A DNA stretch of 64,000 bases from Muribaculaceae bacterium (GCA_017409345.1 JAFQSX010000017.1:1-64000), one strand, 5' to 3'; counted from the first letter of the stretch, positions 26,750-36,056 are shown. Notes: generated from the letters alone by a model not told the origin. A program made the numbers and translations.

Positions 26750-27478
26750 TTATTCAAAATAGAATGTCAATACAACCATTTGCGATGTCGCTTTTGACAA
26801 TGATTGAGTAAATTTCAATTTATCAGGGTCATCGACTAGATCCGGGCGATTAGTATTTAGCACATCAGTCAAGCCAAAACAAAATTTCACTTCAGGGTTA
26901 AACTTAAAGTATGGCAAATAAAAATCGCATCCAAACCCAATTGTGAGATAAAAATCAAATGTATTTAATTTCAAAAAATCACTACGTTTTTTTGTCACAT
27001 CATAGGTAGGCATAACTCCACCCACAAGATATGGACGCACGTTACGATATCTCATTGCCGAATATTTCAAATCTAAAGGAAATACGACATGGGCCGACTT
27101 GATATTTTGTCGTTCTTGAGCCCCGGAATTTGCCTCATACATCCTGACGTCGCGATTCCCGAAATACATTCCAGGAGAAAATCTCACATTAAAATAGTCA
27201 TTCAATCGCAAGTCAACCAACCCATTAACACAAAAACCGGGAGAAAATGCCGGTTGTTCTATAAACCATGATTCCCCTTTATCTGTGATATAACCATTAT
27301 TAGTAAAATTCAAGTCTTGAGTGTGAACTCCGACCGAAAAGCCTAAGTGCCAACGACGCAAATCGGCATAAGGACGATTCATCAATTTATCGTTAAAATC
27401 TCGTGCTCCGGCATTAAATGCCACTGCCATAAAGATTAATACGACAACTAACGATGCTATGTGACTGAATTTTCTCAT
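26750..27478 (-). CDS. porT: PorT-family outer-membrane protein of the T9SS
   Basis: 242 residues with a signal peptide (about 1-25, ending NAGA) and an eight-strand-like barrel ending in Phe-Glu (VVLTFYFE). The WHLGFSVGVHTQDLNF start, LNDYFNVRFSPGMYFGNR, VVFPLDLKY and GFGCDFYLPYFKFNPEVKF segments match the PorT family, an outer-membrane protein needed for type IX secretion. It is the first gene of the run. In Porphyromonas gingivalis porT is, as I recall, unlinked from porPKLMN; here it is only five bases ahead of porP. Confidence 0.85.
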   Translation of the reverse strand: MRKFSHIASLVVVLIFMAVAFNAGARDFNDKLMNRPYADLRRWHLGFSVGVHTQDLNFTNNGYITDKGESWFIEQPAFSPGFCVNGLVDLRLNDYFNVRFSPGMYFGNRDVRMYEANSGAQERQNIKSAHVVFPLDLKYSAMRYRNVRPYLVGGVMPTYDVTKKRSDFLKLNTFDFYLTIGFGCDFYLPYFKFNPEVKFCFGLTDVLNTNRPDLVDDPDKLKFTQSLSKATSQMVVLTFYFE

Positions 27479-27642
27479 TATTTTAATAAAACGAGAGGTT
27501 TTAATTATTATTGCACAAATACCCGATAAATTGAAAGTTGAGAAGAATATCTTCTAATAATTTACCTTTTCATTACCTCATTCAGCATCCCATGACAAAC
27601 AGCTGAAAACTATTCAAATAGCCACGCTCCTCTTTTGCACAT

Positions 27643-27684
27643 AATATAAAAAAAATTCAATCAACCTTAATAGATTGATTGAAT
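27643..27684 (-). terminator. Terminator of the GT2 gene
   Basis: ATTCAATCAA (27655-27664) pairs with TTGATTGAAT (27675-27684); on the minus strand the stem is followed by a run of T. It is 31 bases beyond the glycosyltransferase stop. Confidence 0.75.
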
Positions 27685-27715
27685 CAGTATATTTTTAGAA
27701 ATTTACATTAAATGA

Positions 27716-29662
27716 TTACAAATAACGATAAAATTGCATCACAGTATAGAATAATTGAGAAGCTTTATATTTCTCAGTAGCTTGCAACAATAACGACACT
27801 TCATCTTTATCTTTAATTGCTTTATATTTCTCTGAATCCAACAACGGAGACACCGTTTTCCACACTGAATCAGCCAAACACTCTTTAATCCAATTAGATA
27901 TTTTTTCCTTTGAACGCAATGGATTGGCAATATAATGTGCAATATTATTTATAAAACTATCAGCCAAACCTTTAGCCACAGCCTCTTTATATTTCTTATC
28001 AGTCAACCCAAGTTCCTTCAAAAGATCTTCACATAGCCCATATAAAAACTTATCTTCTTGCCATGTTTTATCATATTTCATTGAAGTGGAACGTCCTCCC
28101 ATCGTCCAATTATAGCCTACATAATCAGTATACGATAGTTTTAAGTTATTGCTAAAAATTCGGATTGTTGTCAAAAAGTCCTCTCCATGGAAATTTACCT
28201 CGGCCAATGGATTTATCTTTTTGAGCAAATCGCGTTGAAACAATTTATCCACCAAACTAAATGAGAACCCATGACGTCCAAGTATTATCGGCAATAACTC
28301 TCGAGTATCTGTCGTTTCTTTCTTTAACACCCTTGATGGTGTAAAATAAGGAATCTTTACTCCAAGCAATCGGCTTGACCGTTGAGACCCCATAACTACA
28401 ATATCAGCCTCACTCTTTAATGCTTGATTATACATTTCTTCAGTTGCCAATGGGTTAAGGGTATCACTTCCATCCATAAATTGCACATAATCGCCTACGG
28501 CCATAAGCCATCCCGTGCGACGAGCAGCACTTAATCCCAAATTCTCATAATGTCGCAACACCTTTACTCGACCATCAACGGCCGAAATAGTGCGTATTAC
28601 ATCAAGAGTATTATCAGTTGATGCATCATCAACAACAATCAATTCTATATCTCGGAATGATTGTTGCAATACCGAGCGCATTGCTCGCTCAATACTTTTT
28701 GCCTCATTATATGCCGACATTACCACACTCACCTTCACCGCGCCCGATACTTGCCGAATATCTTTGTGTCGCTTGGCCACATAACGGCGCAAGCGCTTGC
28801 TATGCAACATCCAATAAATCAATTTATCATGACCTCTTAATTTATGATGTCGAGCCTCTTTGACGATGCTTTGTATTTCGGGATTAGAGTAATCAAATTC
28901 AATTCCTTGCGTAATTACTCCATCATACAATCTATGAAGTTTAAATAATAATGCAGTTTCTTCATCGGCAAATCGAGTGATGCCATTAAATAATCGATAC
29001 CACCCCTCAAATGTCATAGTCATTTTATGACTCATCCCATCGGGGCGAAATATCAAGTTATACACTTTTAAATCATTATCAATTACAACCTTTCGTGCTT
29101 CTCCGGCAACAGAAACAAGCATCAACAAGTCTTCAAAATGCGTAATCCGGCGATGTGGAATCCATTGTCCTTTAAGAAATAACGAGCGACGCATCAATTT
29201 TGCCCATGGTCCAACACTTGTTTCATAGTTAAGCACCGCTTTGATATATTCCTTTCCGGTCATAGTTCGCGATTGCTCCATTAAAAGAGGATAATAACCT
29301 GTTTCGGTAGATCGTTGCACTGACCCTACAACAATATCCACATCATCCGACACTCGAGTCAAAAATTGTTCTAATGCATTGGGGGGCAACACATCATCGC
29401 CATCAAGCATTAACACCCACTCGCCTTTTGCCTTGGCCACTCCCAACTTACGAGCAGCACCGGCACCGGCATTTTTTCCGTGCAACACATGAATGCGCTC
29501 ATCGGTGTTTGCAATAGCATCACACAATTTGCCCGAACTATCAGTCGAGCCATCATTAACCATTATCAATTCCCAATCAGTAACAGTTTGGGCTTTGACA
29601 CTATCTACACTTCGTTTTAAAAGTGTTTCAAGATTATAAACAGGAATAATAACTGATATCAT
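27716..29662 (-). CDS. Glycosyltransferase with two tandem GT2 domains
   Basis: 648 residues, cytoplasmic, without membrane helices. The first GT-A domain (about 1-230) starts MISVIIPVYNLE and has VNDGSTDSSG and the metal-binding LDGDDV. The second (about 310-540) starts VKVSVVMSAYNEA and has VDDASTDNT and MDGSD in the DxD position. Each half should transfer a sugar from a nucleotide donor, likely in surface polysaccharide assembly, but the substrates cannot be told. The gene stands alone between its own promoter and terminator. Translation starts exactly at the expected domain start, and the promoter leaves almost no leader. Confidence 0.9.
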   Translation of the reverse strand: MISVIIPVYNLETLLKRSVDSVKAQTVTDWELIMVNDGSTDSSGKLCDAIANTDERIHVLHGKNAGAGAARKLGVAKAKGEWVLMLDGDDVLPPNALEQFLTRVSDDVDIVVGSVQRSTETGYYPLLMEQSRTMTGKEYIKAVLNYETSVGPWAKLMRRSLFLKGQWIPHRRITHFEDLLMLVSVAGEARKVVIDNDLKVYNLIFRPDGMSHKMTMTFEGWYRLFNGITRFADEETALLFKLHRLYDGVITQGIEFDYSNPEIQSIVKEARHHKLRGHDKLIYWMLHSKRLRRYVAKRHKDIRQVSGAVKVSVVMSAYNEAKSIERAMRSVLQQSFRDIELIVVDDASTDNTLDVIRTISAVDGRVKVLRHYENLGLSAARRTGWLMAVGDYVQFMDGSDTLNPLATEEMYNQALKSEADIVVMGSQRSSRLLGVKIPYFTPSRVLKKETTDTRELLPIILGRHGFSFSLVDKLFQRDLLKKINPLAEVNFHGEDFLTTIRIFSNNLKLSYTDYVGYNWTMGGRSTSMKYDKTWQEDKFLYGLCEDLLKELGLTDKKYKEAVAKGLADSFINNIAHYIANPLRSKEKISNWIKECLADSVWKTVSPLLDSEKYKAIKDKDEVSLLLQATEKYKASQLFYTVMQFYRYL

Positions 29663-29667
29663 AGGTA

Positions 29668-29698
29668 CAAATATACAACATTTTACATAGAATTCAAA
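29668..29698 (-). promoter_or_regulatory. Promoter of the GT2 gene, consistent with a leaderless mRNA
   Basis: On the minus strand -33 TTTG (29695-29698) and -7 TATATTTG (29668-29675) are 19 bases apart, a full consensus match. The start codon begins at 29662, five bases after the -7 box, which is where transcription should begin. Confidence 0.65.
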
Positions 29699-29702
29699 CC
29701 AA

Positions 29703-29731
29703 ATGGCACATTTTCATTTTAAATGTGCCAT
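29703..29731. promoter_or_regulatory. Perfect 11-bp inverted repeat in a divergent promoter region
   Basis: ATGGCACATTT (29703-29713) and AAATGTGCCAT (29721-29731) are separated by seven bases. It lies upstream of the GT2 promoter on one side and 21 bases upstream of the -33 region of the oxidoreductase promoter on the other, so an operator for either gene is plausible. It follows no gene end, so a terminator is unlikely. Confidence 0.45.
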
Positions 29732-29752
29732 AGGTTAAGGTTGTGTTAAACA

Positions 29753-29783
29753 TTGGTGTTGTCAAAAACTTTCACTACTTTTG
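29753..29783 (+). promoter_or_regulatory. Promoter of the 2-oxoacid:ferredoxin oxidoreductase operon
   Basis: A TTGG -33-like box at 29753-29756 and the -7 box TACTTTTG at 29776-29783 are 19 bases apart. The first gene starts 39 bases downstream. Confidence 0.55.
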
Positions 29784-29822
29784 CACTATAAAAATAGAAT
29801 TAACTTTAATTTTTGCACAAAT

Positions 29823-30056
29823 ATGGCTAAAATTTTAGGTGCAGTAACCATTAATCAAGAACGTTGTAAAGGATGCGACTTATGTGTCGTTGCCTGCCCA
29901 AAAGATGTGTTATTGCTTCAACCAAAAGAAGTTAACAATCGAGGATACCACTTCGCCTTTATGAAAAATCCCGACGCTTGTATCGGTTGTGCAGCTTGCG
30001 CCACTGTGTGCCCCGATGGCTGTATCGAAGTTTATCGTGTGAAAGTTCCCGATTAA
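29823..30056 (+). CDS. 4Fe-4S ferredoxin subunit of a 2-oxoacid:ferredoxin oxidoreductase
   Basis: 77 residues from the ATG at 29823; an in-frame ATG at 29781 overlaps the promoter box and is rejected. Two CxxCxxCxxxCP clusters (CKGCDLCVVACP and CIGCAACATVCP) bind two [4Fe-4S] centres. This is the delta-type subunit that passes electrons from the TPP centre to external ferredoxin. It leads the four-gene operon with the alpha, beta and gamma subunits. Confidence 0.92.
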   Translation: MAKILGAVTINQERCKGCDLCVVACPKDVLLLQPKEVNNRGYHFAFMKNPDACIGCAACATVCPDGCIEVYRVKVPD

Positions 30057-30084
30057 TTACATTCATCATTTAGCATTTTATCTT

Positions 30085-31176
30085 ATGAATGAAGAAGTAA
30101 AATTATTAAAAGGCAACGAAGCGATTGCTCTTGCCGCTATCAGATATGGTGCCGATGGCTATTTCGGTTACCCCATTACTCCTCAATCTGAAATTCTTGA
30201 AACGCTTGAAGCCGAAATGCCTTGGGAAACTACCGGCATGGTAGTCCTTCAAGCCGAAAGCGAAGTCGCTGCCATCAATATGGTTTATGGCGGAGCCTCA
30301 TGTGGGAAGGCTGTGATGACATCATCATCAAGCCCCGGTGTGAGTCTCAAGCAAGAAGGAATCTCGTTTATTGCCGCATCAGAATTGCCTGCATTGGTGA
30401 TAAATGTGATGCGTGGAGGACCGGGGCTTGGCACTATCCACCCGTCTCAAGCCGACTATTTCCAAGCGACCAAAGGCGGTGGCCACGGTGATTATCACCT
30501 CATCGTTCTTGCACCAAAGACTGTACAAGAAATGGCCGATTTTGTTTATCTCGGTTTTGATCTTGCATTCAAATATCGCACTCCGGCAATGATTCTTGCC
30601 GATGGTATCGTGGGGCAAATGATGGAAAAAGTAGTACTTCCTCCGGCTCGTCCTCGTCGCACAAAAGAGCAAATCGCCGAGCAATGTCCTTGGGCTATCA
30701 CCGGCAAACCATCATCACGCAAGCAAAATATCATCACCTCACTCGAACTCGACACTGCTGTGATGGAAGAAAACAACAATCGTTTCCAACGCACATATCG
30801 CCTTATCGAGCAAAATGAACAACGATGTGAAGAATATCTCACCGAAGATGCCGAATATCTTTTCGTCGCATTTGGTTCAATGGCTCGTATTTGCCAAAAG
30901 GTAATCGACGACATGCGTGAACAAGGCATCAAAGTGGGACTCGTGCGCCCAATAACTCTTTGGCCATTCCCCACCGAAGCCGTTAATCGTGTGTCACAAC
31001 GCGTGAAAGGCATGTTGGTAGTAGAACTCAATGCCGGACAGATGATTGAAGATGTAAAACTTGCATCACAATGCCGCGTACCAACCTACCACTTCGGACG
31101 TCTTGGCGGCATCGTGCCCAACTTGGGTGAGATTTCCGACGCGTTCTTTAACTATTTCCCCGACGCTAAAAAATAA
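30085..31176 (+). CDS. vorB: 2-oxoacid:ferredoxin oxidoreductase, alpha subunit (VorB/KorA type)
   Basis: 363 residues. The N-terminal half has GYPITPQSEI, the pyrimidine-binding domain signature, and a C-terminal transketolase-like domain (LVRPITLWPFPTEAV). With the beta subunit it forms the TPP site that oxidatively decarboxylates a 2-oxoacid to acyl-CoA and reduces ferredoxin. The four-subunit layout fits the 2-oxoglutarate or branched-chain type; which one cannot be told here. In anaerobic Bacteroidales such enzymes also run in the reductive direction. Confidence 0.9.
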   Translation: MNEEVKLLKGNEAIALAAIRYGADGYFGYPITPQSEILETLEAEMPWETTGMVVLQAESEVAAINMVYGGASCGKAVMTSSSSPGVSLKQEGISFIAASELPALVINVMRGGPGLGTIHPSQADYFQATKGGGHGDYHLIVLAPKTVQEMADFVYLGFDLAFKYRTPAMILADGIVGQMMEKVVLPPARPRRTKEQIAEQCPWAITGKPSSRKQNIITSLELDTAVMEENNNRFQRTYRLIEQNEQRCEEYLTEDAEYLFVAFGSMARICQKVIDDMREQGIKVGLVRPITLWPFPTEAVNRVSQRVKGMLVVELNAGQMIEDVKLASQCRVPTYHFGRLGGIVPNLGEISDAFFNYFPDAKK

Positions 31177-31184
31177 TCACGACT

Positions 31185-31952
31185 ATGAATATCAACGATA
31201 TAATTAAGCCCGAAAATCTTGTTTATGCCAAGCCTCGCTTGCTTAAAGACAACCACATGCACTATTGCCCCGGTTGTAGCCATGGCGTGGTTCATAAACT
31301 TGTTGCTGAAGTTCTTGAAGAAATGGGCATGGAAGAAAAAGCGATAGGTGTGGCTCCTGTAGGTTGCGCCGTGTTTGCTTATAACTATGTAGATATCGAC
31401 TGGATTGAAGCCGCTCATGGTCGCGCTCCTGCTATCGCCACTGCAGTAAAACGCCTCAACCCCGAAAACCTTGTGTTTACCTACCAAGGCGATGGCGACC
31501 TTGCTGCCATTGGCACTTGCGAAACGATCCACGCTGCCAATCGTGGCGAAAACATCGCTATCATCTTCATCAACAATGGGATTTATGGCATGACCGGTGG
31601 TCAAATGGCTCCCACAACCCTTGAGGGAATGAAAACATCGACAACCCCCTACGGACGCCGAGTTGATCTCAACGGACATCCTCTTGCCATCGCTCCCCTA
31701 TTAGCACAACTCGACGGCACTTGCTACATCACGCGTCAAGCCGTTCACACACCTGTAGCCGTACGCAAAGCCAAGGCTGCCATTCGCCAAGCATTCGAAA
31801 ACTCAATGAACGGGCTCGGCACATCAATGGTAGAAATCGTGAGCACTTGTAACTCGGGCTGGAAAATGACTCCTGCGCAATCAAACGCATGGATGGAAGA
31901 AAATATGTTTAAGAAATATCCCTTGGGGGACATCAAAAATACAGTAAAATGA
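31185..31952 (+). CDS. 2-oxoacid:ferredoxin oxidoreductase, beta (TPP-binding) subunit
   Basis: 255 residues. CPGCSHG near residue 28 and the TPP/Mg motif (GDGDLAAIGTCE, then FINNGIYGMTGGQ) identify the TPP-binding subunit. It lies eight bases after the alpha gene and overlaps the gamma gene by ATGA, so the subunits are made in step. Confidence 0.92.
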   Translation: MNINDIIKPENLVYAKPRLLKDNHMHYCPGCSHGVVHKLVAEVLEEMGMEEKAIGVAPVGCAVFAYNYVDIDWIEAAHGRAPAIATAVKRLNPENLVFTYQGDGDLAAIGTCETIHAANRGENIAIIFINNGIYGMTGGQMAPTTLEGMKTSTTPYGRRVDLNGHPLAIAPLLAQLDGTCYITRQAVHTPVAVRKAKAAIRQAFENSMNGLGTSMVEIVSTCNSGWKMTPAQSNAWMEENMFKKYPLGDIKNTVK

Positions 31953-32485
31953 AAGAAGAATTAATCATAGCAGGATTCGGTGGACAAGGCGTGCTCTCTA
32001 TGGGCAAAATTCTCGCTTATGCCGCCCTCATGGATAATCTTGAAGTAACTTGGATGCCCTCTTACGGACCCGAACAACGTGGTGGTACTGCCAACGTGAC
32101 TGTTATTCTCAGCGACTCGGCAATCAGTTCACCTATGCTCGACACTTACGACACAGCAGTAATTCTCAACCAACAAAGTCTCGACAAATTTGAGAGCAAA
32201 GTAAAGCCTGGAGGCACTCTCATTTATGACTCTTACGGCATACACAAAGCACCCACACGCACCGACATCAACATCTATCGCATCGATGCAATGGAAGCGA
32301 CTTTTGAAATGGAGAATGCCAAAGCCTACAACATGGTAGTACTCGGTGCATTACTCAAAATCAAAAATCTTCTCCCCATTGAGAGCGTGATTAAAGGCTT
32401 GAAAAAGACTCTCCCCGAGCGTCATCACCACCTCATTCCAATGAACGAAGACGCCATCAACCGCGGAATGAGCCTCGTAAAATAA
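31949..32485 (+). CDS. 2-oxoacid:ferredoxin oxidoreductase, gamma subunit
   Basis: 178 residues starting MKEELIIAGFGGQGVLSMGK, the signature of the gamma domain that binds coenzyme A and joins the catalytic subunits. It is the last gene of the operon, followed by a terminator. Confidence 0.92.
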   Translation: MKEELIIAGFGGQGVLSMGKILAYAALMDNLEVTWMPSYGPEQRGGTANVTVILSDSAISSPMLDTYDTAVILNQQSLDKFESKVKPGGTLIYDSYGIHKAPTRTDINIYRIDAMEATFEMENAKAYNMVVLGALLKIKNLLPIESVIKGLKKTLPERHHHLIPMNEDAINRGMSLVK

Positions 32486-32514
32486 TACATAATATTTTAA
32501 TTTCACATAAACAA

Positions 32515-32550
32515 ATGCCCTGAGCCCTTCGCTTGGGGTATTTTCTTTTT
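32515..32550 (+). terminator. Terminator of the oxidoreductase operon
   Basis: An 11-pair stem with G-U pairs (32515-32525 with 32531-32541, loop CCTTC) followed by a T-rich run, 29 bases after the gamma stop. Confidence 0.65.
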
Positions 32551-32601
32551 AAGTCCATCTGATTTTAATTGGCTACAAATTCCACATTTTGAAAAAATTA
32601 G

Positions 32602-32609
32602 TACCTTTG
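32602..32609 (+). promoter_or_regulatory. -7 promoter box for the DUF554 gene
   Basis: TACCTTTG, 23 bases ahead of the ATG; no convincing -33 box. Confidence 0.5.
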
Positions 32610-32632
32610 CAGCACAAAAAATTAGTACAACA

Positions 32633-33328
32633 ATGTTAGGAACAATCGTAAACACATGTACCATAATCGTTGGCAGCATAGCGGGTGCTGTAATGAATAG
32701 AGGCATAAAGGAGAAATATAAAGAGACATTATATACCGCACTTGGATTGGCTTGTCTTGGTATTGGGCTCAATGCCGTGATTAGCAACTTCGGCAAAAGC
32801 GAATATCCGGTGCTTTTCATTGTGTCGATTGCATTAGGTAGCGTTATTGGCACTGCGCTGAATCTCGACGGTCGTTTTGCCAACTTGATAAACAAACGCT
32901 CAAAAAGCAACAATAAGAACACCAATCTTGCCGATGGCTTATCAACTGCCATTCTGTTATATTGTATCGGCCCTCTTGCCATGCTCGGCCCGGTGATAAG
33001 CGCACTAAAAGGCGACAACACATTCCTATTCACCAATGCAACACTCGATTTGGTTACATCGGCCGTATTTGCCAGTACCTACGGCATATGGGTGATACTT
33101 GCAGCGCCTGTGCTATTCTGTTGGCAAGGAATGTTTTATTTAGTGGCAAAAGTGTCAAGTACGGCCATAAGCGAGGCTCTCATGGCCGTACTTCTTATCG
33201 TAGGTGGCTTGATGATTGTCGCTTCAGGATTATCGTTACTAAAACTAAAAGACTGCAAAACTTTAAACATGCTCCCTTCACTGCTTATCCCCGTCATTTG
33301 GTTTCTCATAAAAAGCCTTATTGAGTAA
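32633..33328 (+). CDS. DUF554 family membrane protein
   Basis: 231 residues with six or seven hydrophobic helices and the opening MLGTIVNTCTIIVGSIAGA, typical of the DUF554 (YdfK/YqgA-like) family. Family members are inner-membrane proteins; a transport role has been suggested but no substrate is settled. A single-gene unit with its own promoter and terminator. Confidence 0.88.
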   Translation: MLGTIVNTCTIIVGSIAGAVMNRGIKEKYKETLYTALGLACLGIGLNAVISNFGKSEYPVLFIVSIALGSVIGTALNLDGRFANLINKRSKSNNKNTNLADGLSTAILLYCIGPLAMLGPVISALKGDNTFLFTNATLDLVTSAVFASTYGIWVILAAPVLFCWQGMFYLVAKVSSTAISEALMAVLLIVGGLMIVASGLSLLKLKDCKTLNMLPSLLIPVIWFLIKSLIE

Positions 33329-33375
33329 TAAATGACATTTTAATTTTCAGGCTATACATTCTCGATATAAAACAG

Positions 33376-33411
33376 AAACGGCTGAACCGGTGAATCGGTT
33401 CAGCCGTTTTT
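33376..33411. terminator. Two-way terminator between DUF554 and the choice-of-anchor gene
   Basis: A perfect 14-bp stem (33376-33389 with 33396-33409, loop GTGAAT) with T on one side and A on the other, between convergent genes. Confidence 0.85.
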
Positions 33412-33433
33412 CTATGAGTGAATAGATCTTTGT

Positions 33434-35806
33434 CTATTTCTTAACAATCTTTTTGGTTATAATGCCATCGGCAGTAGTGACACGCACAATGTAAACACCG
33501 GTTGCCAACTCTTGAGTTGAGATTACATTTGCATTGGCTACTGCCACATTGCGACCATTCATATCACAAATTGCAATCTCTTTCACTTCAGTGCCAACCA
33601 CTTCAATAGCGTTTGCACTTATTTTCACCAATACATCGTTAGTTTCAACAGCATCAACTCCACTAACTTCGCCACCATATAATTCGATATTATCGAGAAT
33701 GAGGTGTTCGCAATTCTTTGAACGAAGGCGGAATGCGATATAGATTGTATCAGAAGCATAAGAGCTCAAATCAAGACCACGAGTTTTGAATTCAGGGCTT
33801 TCGAGGTGATACTCTTCTTCGGTGAAATAATACCAAGAATCATCACCATTTGAAGAAATCATCACTGAATAAGTTTCAAGATAATTGGGGTTGAAAGAAG
33901 CCACGTCCCACACAAGGAAAGAAGATTCTGTTGGGCAGAATGGAGGCAATACACACCAACGGTCGGCCTTATCTGTACCATCGAGCCATGAAGTACCGGC
34001 CAACATGTATTCGCCAAATTGTTCATGTTTTTGAATCTTGAAGATACCCCAACCTTCTTCATTAAATTCGCTACCGGCACTTGGATTTACGGTACCTTCA
34101 TCTTCGACACGGAACACAAATCCTTCAGGGAGTTTCCCATCTTCAAAATCCCATGCTCGAGCAGGAGTTCCCATCACGCGGAATTTCAATGAATCAATAT
34201 TGTTTTCTTGCACCTTATCATCGGCTGCAACAACTTCAATAGCAAGTTTATGTTCACCTTCGCTTAATGTAGCAAGCACATCAGGAAGTGATTGTGATGA
34301 AATTTCTTGAGCCAAAATAGTAGTATTTGTTTCGCTCACCACAGCATCATCAATCTTAACGCGGATAGTGGCATCTACATTTGTGATACCATAGTTGCGC
34401 ACTTTAAATCCGATTGCTTTCTTTGAACCTTTGTGATAGAATTCACCCGGATTTGTGATTTCGGTAACAGCGAGGTCAACATTATCGCTTTCAATTTTTT
34501 CAAACGACACATCATCAACACACAACCAGTTTTCGTCCTTGTCGCTAAATGCGTAGAAACCGATATAGATTGTTTGAGGCTTGTCGATATAGATGATATT
34601 GATTGATTCTTCATAAGCACTGCGTGCAAATGGGGCATATTCCACAATCTTGTTGCTCATAGCTGAAGGATCACATTCGTTGCCATAATACACACCCAAT
34701 TTTTCGGGGTGAGTATCATCGCCCGAATACCAGAATTTCAACACATAGTAACCGGCTTCGGTAATCGCAATAGGTTCAAGTATAGTCCAGTCATTGGCAT
34801 TATTATCTCTATTATAGTTATATGCAAGACAATAGTCACCGGTGTGCGATAACGACCACCATGGATCGGTATAAACGTCCCATGTTCCATCATCTTCATT
34901 GAGATTGAAGAATGTGATACCATCGGTATATTCCGACGCCTCAAAGCCCATAAAATAAGGGACTGAAGCAGGAGCCTTGTGAAGCACACTTATTGAAGTA
35001 GCGTCATTGCTTGCGTTGATATCGTCGGCATGAGTTACCCATGCTTTGATGTTAAAGTTTTTGCGAGGTTGCGACAAGTCGGCTTTTGCAGTAAATGTAT
35101 ATTCCATTTCCGCTCCAATTGCAAGTGCTTGATTTATCTTCTCTGTTGCGATAGTGCTATCATCAATAGCAAACGACAAGTCAAAAGATTCAACGGCAGT
35201 ATTACCTTCGTTTTTCACTTTCACCGTTACAGTTTCTTGCGACAAACCGAAACCGCTCACCGGTGCTGAAATTTCTGTAACCGACAAGTCAACTGGATTA
35301 GTAGTGAATTTAACCGACACATTGCTTAGATACAAACGCCATTTGTCGGGATCGCTACACGCGTGTAAACCAAGGTAGATAGATTCATTAGCAGTAACAC
35401 TCATCAAATACAAATGAGTTGTTTCGCTATCATTAAGAGCCAAAGTATCACAAATGCGATAGGTCATAGCATCAACAGTAGCGGCATTCCCACTAAACAC
35501 CTCCAATTTTTCGCCATAAGAACTACCTTTTACAGTAAATGACACTGCAATAGTCCCCGATTGAGTTGAAGTGATAGCTGGAGAGATTAGCCAGTCATTG
35601 GCTGAATTTGTTGAGTGATAACTATAGAACACCGAAGGTGATGTTGATGAATCATATTGCCATGTCTTACCATCGTCATTGCCATCGACAACAGTCCATG
35701 CTTTAAATTCATCTTCGTTTTGGAAACTTGCATTAAATATCTCTTGTGCCAACAAAGGAGATACACACAAGCAGATTGTAGCAATAAAAGTAGAAATTCT
35801 TTTCAT
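33434..35806 (-). CDS. Secreted choice-of-anchor-J type protein with T9SS sorting domain
   Basis: 790 residues with signal peptide MKRISTFIATICLCVSPLLA. It contains three jelly-roll domains of the choice-of-anchor-J (MAM-like) kind (about 22-165, 285-440 and 555-715), each with a W..D/N..W..SP pattern, separated by Ig-like CARDB-type segments (about 170-270, 445-540; NxGxxAVESF and NYGITNVDATI). The C-terminus (about 728-790, ending ATGVYIVRVTTADGIITKK) is a type A T9SS sorting domain. It should be exported by the Por system and anchored at, or released from, the surface. Such folds usually bind glycans or proteins; no catalytic motif is seen. Confidence 0.85.
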   Translation of the reverse strand: MKRISTFIATICLCVSPLLAQEIFNASFQNEDEFKAWTVVDGNDDGKTWQYDSSTSPSVFYSYHSTNSANDWLISPAITSTQSGTIAVSFTVKGSSYGEKLEVFSGNAATVDAMTYRICDTLALNDSETTHLYLMSVTANESIYLGLHACSDPDKWRLYLSNVSVKFTTNPVDLSVTEISAPVSGFGLSQETVTVKVKNEGNTAVESFDLSFAIDDSTIATEKINQALAIGAEMEYTFTAKADLSQPRKNFNIKAWVTHADDINASNDATSISVLHKAPASVPYFMGFEASEYTDGITFFNLNEDDGTWDVYTDPWWSLSHTGDYCLAYNYNRDNNANDWTILEPIAITEAGYYVLKFWYSGDDTHPEKLGVYYGNECDPSAMSNKIVEYAPFARSAYEESINIIYIDKPQTIYIGFYAFSDKDENWLCVDDVSFEKIESDNVDLAVTEITNPGEFYHKGSKKAIGFKVRNYGITNVDATIRVKIDDAVVSETNTTILAQEISSQSLPDVLATLSEGEHKLAIEVVAADDKVQENNIDSLKFRVMGTPARAWDFEDGKLPEGFVFRVEDEGTVNPSAGSEFNEEGWGIFKIQKHEQFGEYMLAGTSWLDGTDKADRWCVLPPFCPTESSFLVWDVASFNPNYLETYSVMISSNGDDSWYYFTEEEYHLESPEFKTRGLDLSSYASDTIYIAFRLRSKNCEHLILDNIELYGGEVSGVDAVETNDVLVKISANAIEVVGTEVKEIAICDMNGRNVAVANANVISTQELATGVYIVRVTTADGIITKKIVKK

Positions 35807-35892
35807 ATAAATTCCACGAACTCATTTGTTAAGTCAAACCAAGAATCGAGTTCTTAAATTCTCGCTGACACCTTAAACCGTTTTAACAATCA

Positions 35893-35900
35893 CAAAGATA
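35893..35900 (-). promoter_or_regulatory. -7 promoter box for the choice-of-anchor gene
   Basis: TATCTTTG on the minus strand, 86 bases ahead of the start codon; a TTTG at 35916-35919 lies 15 bases upstream, somewhat close for a -33 box. Confidence 0.45.
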
Positions 35901-36056
35901 TATTCTAAAAATTAACAAATAATCATAAAGGCTAAATTATTCATCTTTTTTAACCAAAAAAAGAATTTTTATTCACATATGATTTTTGTCGACATTTTAG
36001 TGTTTTTTTAATCTATTTTTTGTTCCATTTTTATACATCGTATCGCATTTTATTTG

